The notes under the pieces were generated by a model. The model was not told where the DNA came from. It worked only from the letters and a program-made list of their open reading frames with translations, and made no database searches. Shown piece by piece: positions 60,851 through 64,000 of a DNA stretch of 64,000 nt; the stretch's first letter is position 1, and each line of letters opens with the position of its first letter. This DNA is from Candidatus Nezhaarchaeota archaeon (GTDB lineage Archaea > Thermoproteota > Methanomethylicia > Nezhaarchaeales > WYZ-LMO8): positions 413,179 through 477,178 of the forward strand of contig JASFYF010000001.1 in assembly GCA_030055465.1 (NCBI GenBank). The letters run 5' to 3'. The position numbers and the translations under genes were made by a program.

Positions 60851-61888
60851 GTGAAAATAATGAAGGTTAGAAATGTCCAACTTGTAGGGAAGTACACCTT
60901 TACTTTATCGCTCCCGAAGGATTGGGTTCAGAAGTGGAGCCTTAAGAAGGGCGACAAAATCCTCATAATGGAGGAGGAAGACGGTTCTCTAAGGGTTGCC
61001 CCCGAAACTAAGGTTGAGGGCAGGCCGCTAGCAACTTACAAGATAAACGTGGATAAGTGCGAGCAGCCGAGGATGCTCGAAAGGCTTCTGGTTGGCAACT
61101 ACATACTCGGGAGAGAAACCATAGAGCTAACCTCCGAAGGAGAAACAATGAAGCCCGAGCACGTCCTCGAAGTCAGAAAAGCGCTAAGGAAGCTCACAGG
61201 CCTAAGCATAGTTGAGGAGGCGCAGAACCGCATAGTGCTGCAATGCTTCATAGAGCCGGTGAAGTTCCCCATTGAGAGGCTTGTAAAAAGGCTTCACGCG
61301 CTCACGTCAATGATGCACTCTGACAGCGTTGAAGCCGTAATAAACGCGAACAAGGAGTTGGCCCTCAGCGTAATTCAAAGGGAGGCCGAGGCCGACATGA
61401 TCTACTGGCTTATGCTCAGACAACTGGTCATCGCCGCTGAGGATAGATCTGCGGCGAAGGACATAGGGATAAGGGATGTAAAGCACCAACAAGGCTTAAG
61501 GGTTGTGGCGAAGAGCCTCGAATCGATAGCCGATCAATCCGAGGAGATAGCCAAGATATGCCTCAACATAATGGATGCAAGCTTGAAGATCGACGAATCG
61601 GTATCGAAGCTGATAAGGGAGTTCAGCAACGCCGTCAGCGCAATACACAACAAAGCCCTAGAAGCGTACTTAAAGCGTGATCCCCAGCTGGCCAACGAGG
61701 CCCTGAACGAAAGCGAGGAGATAGGAAAATATGAGGCCAAGATAAACGAGGTAGCCATATCGTCGGTTAAGGATGCCAGGCTTCTCATGGCGATATACAA
61801 GGTTGCTGGCGCCCTAAAAAACATAAACATGTGCGCAACTGACCTAGCTAAGATAGCCATCAACAGGTACCTGGCTGAGGCCGAATAG
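60851..61888 (+). CDS. PhoU-family protein with N-terminal AbrB-like domain
   Basis: 345 residues. The first ~45 (MKVRNVQLVGKYTFTLSLPK, DWVQKWSLKKGDKILIMEEE) form a SpoVT/AbrB DNA-binding swapped hairpin, the rest two PhoU three-helix bundles with the repeated acidic pattern (DMIYWLMLRQLVIAAEDRSA; ESIADQSEEIAKICLNIMDA; AAAL-type INEVAISSVKDARLLMAIYK and GALKNINMCATDLAKIAINR). This fusion is typical of archaea and is presumed to link phosphate status to transcription. No phosphate transporter genes are nearby. Confidence 0.9.
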   Translation: MKIMKVRNVQLVGKYTFTLSLPKDWVQKWSLKKGDKILIMEEEDGSLRVAPETKVEGRPLATYKINVDKCEQPRMLERLLVGNYILGRETIELTSEGETMKPEHVLEVRKALRKLTGLSIVEEAQNRIVLQCFIEPVKFPIERLVKRLHALTSMMHSDSVEAVINANKELALSVIQREAEADMIYWLMLRQLVIAAEDRSAAKDIGIRDVKHQQGLRVVAKSLESIADQSEEIAKICLNIMDASLKIDESVSKLIREFSNAVSAIHNKALEAYLKRDPQLANEALNESEEIGKYEAKINEVAISSVKDARLLMAIYKVAGALKNINMCATDLAKIAINRYLAEAE

Positions 61889-61890
61889 CT

Positions 61891-62358
61891 CTAATCAGTG
61901 CTCCTGAGCCTTTTAAGCAACCCCCTAGCCCTATAGCTTTCATAGGCTCCTAAACCCGCAAACGCGGCCACCACTATGAGCCCCATCCATATGAGGGAGA
62001 AAGCAGCCGGGACGAATAGCAGGTACACTGCAAGAAACATGGCGTAGCCTATCGCAGCGACGAAGCCCCTTGGCAACAGCTTACCTCCTATCTTAGCGTA
62101 ATGTTTAAACGCGAAGTCCAAGGCCTCGGCAACTGAGGCAGGAACGCAGTACCTGTCACCTCTCTTCTCAATGATTCCATGCTTCTTCATTTCCGCAAGG
62201 CATTGATTTATGAGGGCCCTATTCGAGAAGCCCTTTAGAAGCCTGATCTCATCAATGGTGTAACCGCTCCTCCTCTTAGAGATTTGGTGGTACAGGTGCA
62301 GGGTCTTCCCCTTGAGCTCCCTCCTAACCCTGAAGGGGTCCAGCTTTTCAGCAGACAA
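61891..62358 (-). CDS. winged-helix protein with C-terminal membrane anchor
   Basis: 155 residues. N-terminal winged helix (GYTIDEIRLLKGFSNRALIN, QCLAEMKKHGIIEKRGDRYC, wing and VPASVAEALDFAF) followed by two close transmembrane segments (GFVAAIGYAMFLAVYLLFVPA; AFSLIWMGLIVVAAFAGLGA, both shown in part) and a basic tail. A DNA-binding domain tethered to the membrane suggests signalling at the membrane. It is divergent from the PPP phosphatase gene with ~105 bp between starts. Confidence 0.65.
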   Translation of the reverse strand: MSAEKLDPFRVRRELKGKTLHLYHQISKRRSGYTIDEIRLLKGFSNRALINQCLAEMKKHGIIEKRGDRYCVPASVAEALDFAFKHYAKIGGKLLPRGFVAAIGYAMFLAVYLLFVPAAFSLIWMGLIVVAAFAGLGAYESYRARGLLKRLRSTD

Positions 62359-62464
62359 GCACCAAGCCTCCTATCTTGCTTTAGTGATATTACCCCCTGC
62401 CCTTTCAAGGCGGAGACTCAGGCTGTAAAACATTTTATAGCGGCAGCTAAGCTTTTACCGTTTC

Positions 62465-63364
62465 GTGGCTCGCAGAGAGGAGGATTTAGCCCCAGACCCA
62501 GGAGAGCTCGAAGAGCTGTGCTTTAGGCTGAAGGAGAGGTTGGATGAGGAGAGGAGGAGGGTACAGGTAGGCGGGTACTCAGCGCATGGCGTTCTGGCGA
62601 GGATAGGCCGCATCGACAGGCTGGTGGTGGTCGGCGACATCCACGGAGACCTTGAAAGCCTAGAAAAGGTGCTCTCGACGGCGGACTTAACGAGAGGGGT
62701 GCCTGAAGGGTGCCTGCTGGTTTTCCTAGGCGACTACGTGGATAGGGGGGAGGCGTCGCTCCAAGTGGTTTACACCGTCTTCAAGCTTAAGCTGGAAAAC
62801 AGCGGTTCAACCGTGCTTTTAAGGGGGAATCATGAAGGACCCCCACAGCTACCCGTGTATCCACACGATTTCCCCACGCGCCTCCAGAAGGCCTACGGAG
62901 ACAGGTGGCTTAACCTGTACGAGGCCGTAACTGGCTGCTTCAGCCGCCTTTACGCGTGCGCGCTGCTGGAAGGAGCATTATTCCTGGTTCACGGCGGGGT
63001 CCCCACATCTAGAAGGGGGCTTGACGACCTTTCCAAGGCTGAAGGCCCGCTGCTGGAGGAGCTGCTGTGGAATGACCCGATGGAGGAATGCGGATGCGCC
63101 CCCTCGCCCAGAGGAGCTGGCTTCCTCTTCGGTCCAGACATAACGGACTCCTTCTTGAAGGGCATCGGGGCTAAAGCCGTCATCAGAAGCCACGAGCCAT
63201 GCAACGAGGGGTACAGGGTTTCGCAGAGCGGCAGGGTGCTCACGGTTTTCTCTAGGAAGGGATACCCGTACTTCAACAGTTACGGGGCCTACCTTGATAT
63301 ACGTAAACCACACCACATTGAAGGCGCCAATCAATTGGCTGAAGGCTATATCAAGAAGTTTTAA
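62465..63364 (+). CDS. PPP-family serine/threonine protein phosphatase
   Basis: 299 residues of the metal-dependent PPP superfamily. All signature motifs are present: VVVGDIHGDLESLEKV (GDxHG), VFLGDYVDRGEASL (GDxVDRG), LLRGNHEGPPQ (GNHE), LFLVHGGVPTS (HGG) and VIRSHEPCNEGY (second His). Leaderless GTG start ~25-30 bp after a TATA-like TTTTATAG. Its natural substrate is unknown; the neighbouring membrane winged-helix protein is a conceivable partner. Confidence 0.93.
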   Translation: MARREEDLAPDPGELEELCFRLKERLDEERRRVQVGGYSAHGVLARIGRIDRLVVVGDIHGDLESLEKVLSTADLTRGVPEGCLLVFLGDYVDRGEASLQVVYTVFKLKLENSGSTVLLRGNHEGPPQLPVYPHDFPTRLQKAYGDRWLNLYEAVTGCFSRLYACALLEGALFLVHGGVPTSRRGLDDLSKAEGPLLEELLWNDPMEECGCAPSPRGAGFLFGPDITDSFLKGIGAKAVIRSHEPCNEGYRVSQSGRVLTVFSRKGYPYFNSYGAYLDIRKPHHIEGANQLAEGYIKKF

Positions 63365-63576
63365 GGGCTGCCCAGCCGCAGAGCAACAACAATCAAGGTT
63401 GACGGTTTTGGGTAATCCCTCTCAAAGCCTTGGAATGGAGGCGAATACCCTTCCCATCAAAGGGAGCAAGGGATGTGGCGTTCCACCCGCTGTCCTTCAC
63501 CGTGACGGCAAAAACATCAATTGCCCTACCATTATTCAAGCATGCCCCCAAGAACTCGTGGAGGCGGAGCGAAACA

Positions 63577-64000
63577 TCATCTTCTCAAGTACTCTTCAAT
63601 CCTCTTAGCTGCCTTTAAGGCTAAGGCCATTATCAACATTATGGGCGGTTTACCAAGAGGAGGTGGTATCAGGCTCGCATCAGCTACGAAGACTCCGTCG
63701 CAACCGTTAATCGTGAGGTCACGATCCACAACTCTACCTATGGCTGCCGTTCCGCCTGGGTGGGCCCCCCTAACAGGAGTCACGGCAATGTCTTTTTCCT
63801 TAACCCCCATTTCGACGAGGAGTTCCCTGGCTCGTCCAATGCCATTATTAAGGGCCTCCACATCCCTCTCGCTCATGCGCGTCACCACGGCCCCGCTGGG
63901 TAGAATCCTGCCTCCCCCCTCATCGGCCACCTTAACCATCAGTGAGGCTATGTTCCCCTCGTGGGCCCTTACGCCTTTAGCCGCCAGCTGGGGCAACAGC
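63577..64000 (-). CDS. GMC-type oxidoreductase, C-terminal part (partial)
   Basis: The last ~140 residues of a GMC (glucose-methanol-choline) flavoprotein oxidoreductase; the N-terminus is outside the window. Visible: the GMC C-terminal signature PVRGAHPGGTAAIGRVVD with the active-site His-Pro-Gly-Gly, DLTINGCDGVFVADASLIP and GKPPIMLIMALALKAAKRI. Gene continues past the end. Confidence 0.85.
   Translation of the reverse strand, partial: LLPQLAAKGVRAHEGNIASLMVKVADEGGGRILPSGAVVTRMSERDVEALNNGIGRARELLVEMGVKEKDIAVTPVRGAHPGGTAAIGRVVDRDLTINGCDGVFVADASLIPPPLGKPPIMLIMALALKAAKRIEEYLRR

Noticed and set aside
1-64000. CRISPR array, insertion sequence with terminal repeats, rRNA operon
   Set aside because: No regularly spaced repeats, no transposase and no rRNA-like segments were seen on either strand.

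Overview
The window is archaeal DNA, most likely from a thermophilic member of the TACK group. The evidence is an ESCRT-III/CdvB cell-division protein, a family B DNA polymerase, archaeal-type PAC2, FAU-1, UPF0147 and TackOD1 proteins, TATA-box promoters about 25-30 bp upstream of starts with several leaderless genes, and six tRNA genes of which five carry introns. Fae (formaldehyde-activating enzyme) and an F420:NADP oxidoreductase point to tetrahydromethanopterin/F420 C1 chemistry. I cannot place it to order from sequence alone.

Layout. 1-6.6 kb: isocitrate/isopropylmalate dehydrogenase (cut by the window start), D-glutamate cyclase-like protein, DUF123 nuclease, an acidic-tailed protein, DNA polymerase B with a small zinc protein, and a lone pyruvate-kinase C-terminal-domain protein. 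6.9-13.6 kb: tRNA-Arg, an 890-bp stretch without a gene, argS, fno, fae with an amidohydrolase, a HEPN/MNT pair and tRNA-Glu(UUC). 13.7-20.1 kb: housekeeping genes (PAC2, Hsp20, FAU-1, UPF0147, an SSSCA1-type zinc protein, CoaBC, TpiA, HtpX). 20.2-25.7 kb: a lactate-type module (LarA-family racemase, GlcD-like flavoprotein, GlcF-like Fe-S protein) and a sugar epimerase. 26-34 kb: cdvB, a two-subunit molybdenum enzyme resembling pyrogallol hydroxytransferase, a PadR regulator with a palindromic operator, inositol-phosphate synthase, an orphan pilin and a CBS protein.

34.4-38.4 kb is a decayed zone. It holds a metalloprotease gene broken by five frameshifts, all in the same direction, then remnants of other genes, then an integrase pseudogene that begins inside the 3' end of an intron-containing tRNA-Leu. 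This looks like the relic of an integrated element. 38.4-41 kb: an ABC exporter pair and tRNA-Glu(CUC). 41.2-49.7 kb: one long minus-strand operon for an archaeal type IV pilus/Tad-like machine (major pilin, ATPase, two-domain TadC/ArlJ membrane protein, four pilin-like proteins).

50-54.1 kb: a TackOD1 zinc protein, a FilR1-type regulator overlapping a UbiA prenyltransferase, and a nucleotide-sugar epimerase. 54.5-59.1 kb: a branched-chain amino-acid-type ABC transporter operon (K-G-F-H-M), with the binding-protein gene interrupted by an in-frame UAG. 59.6-64 kb: intron-containing tRNA-Met and tRNA-Thr, rpiA, a PhoU-family regulator, a membrane-anchored winged-helix protein, a PPP-family phosphatase and a GMC oxidoreductase cut by the window end.

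Together the genes suggest a heterotroph that imports amino acids or related solutes, oxidises lactate-like hydroxyacids and possibly transforms phenolic compounds, with C1 units carried on a methanopterin-type cofactor. That metabolic picture is inference from gene families; no activity can be read from the sequence.
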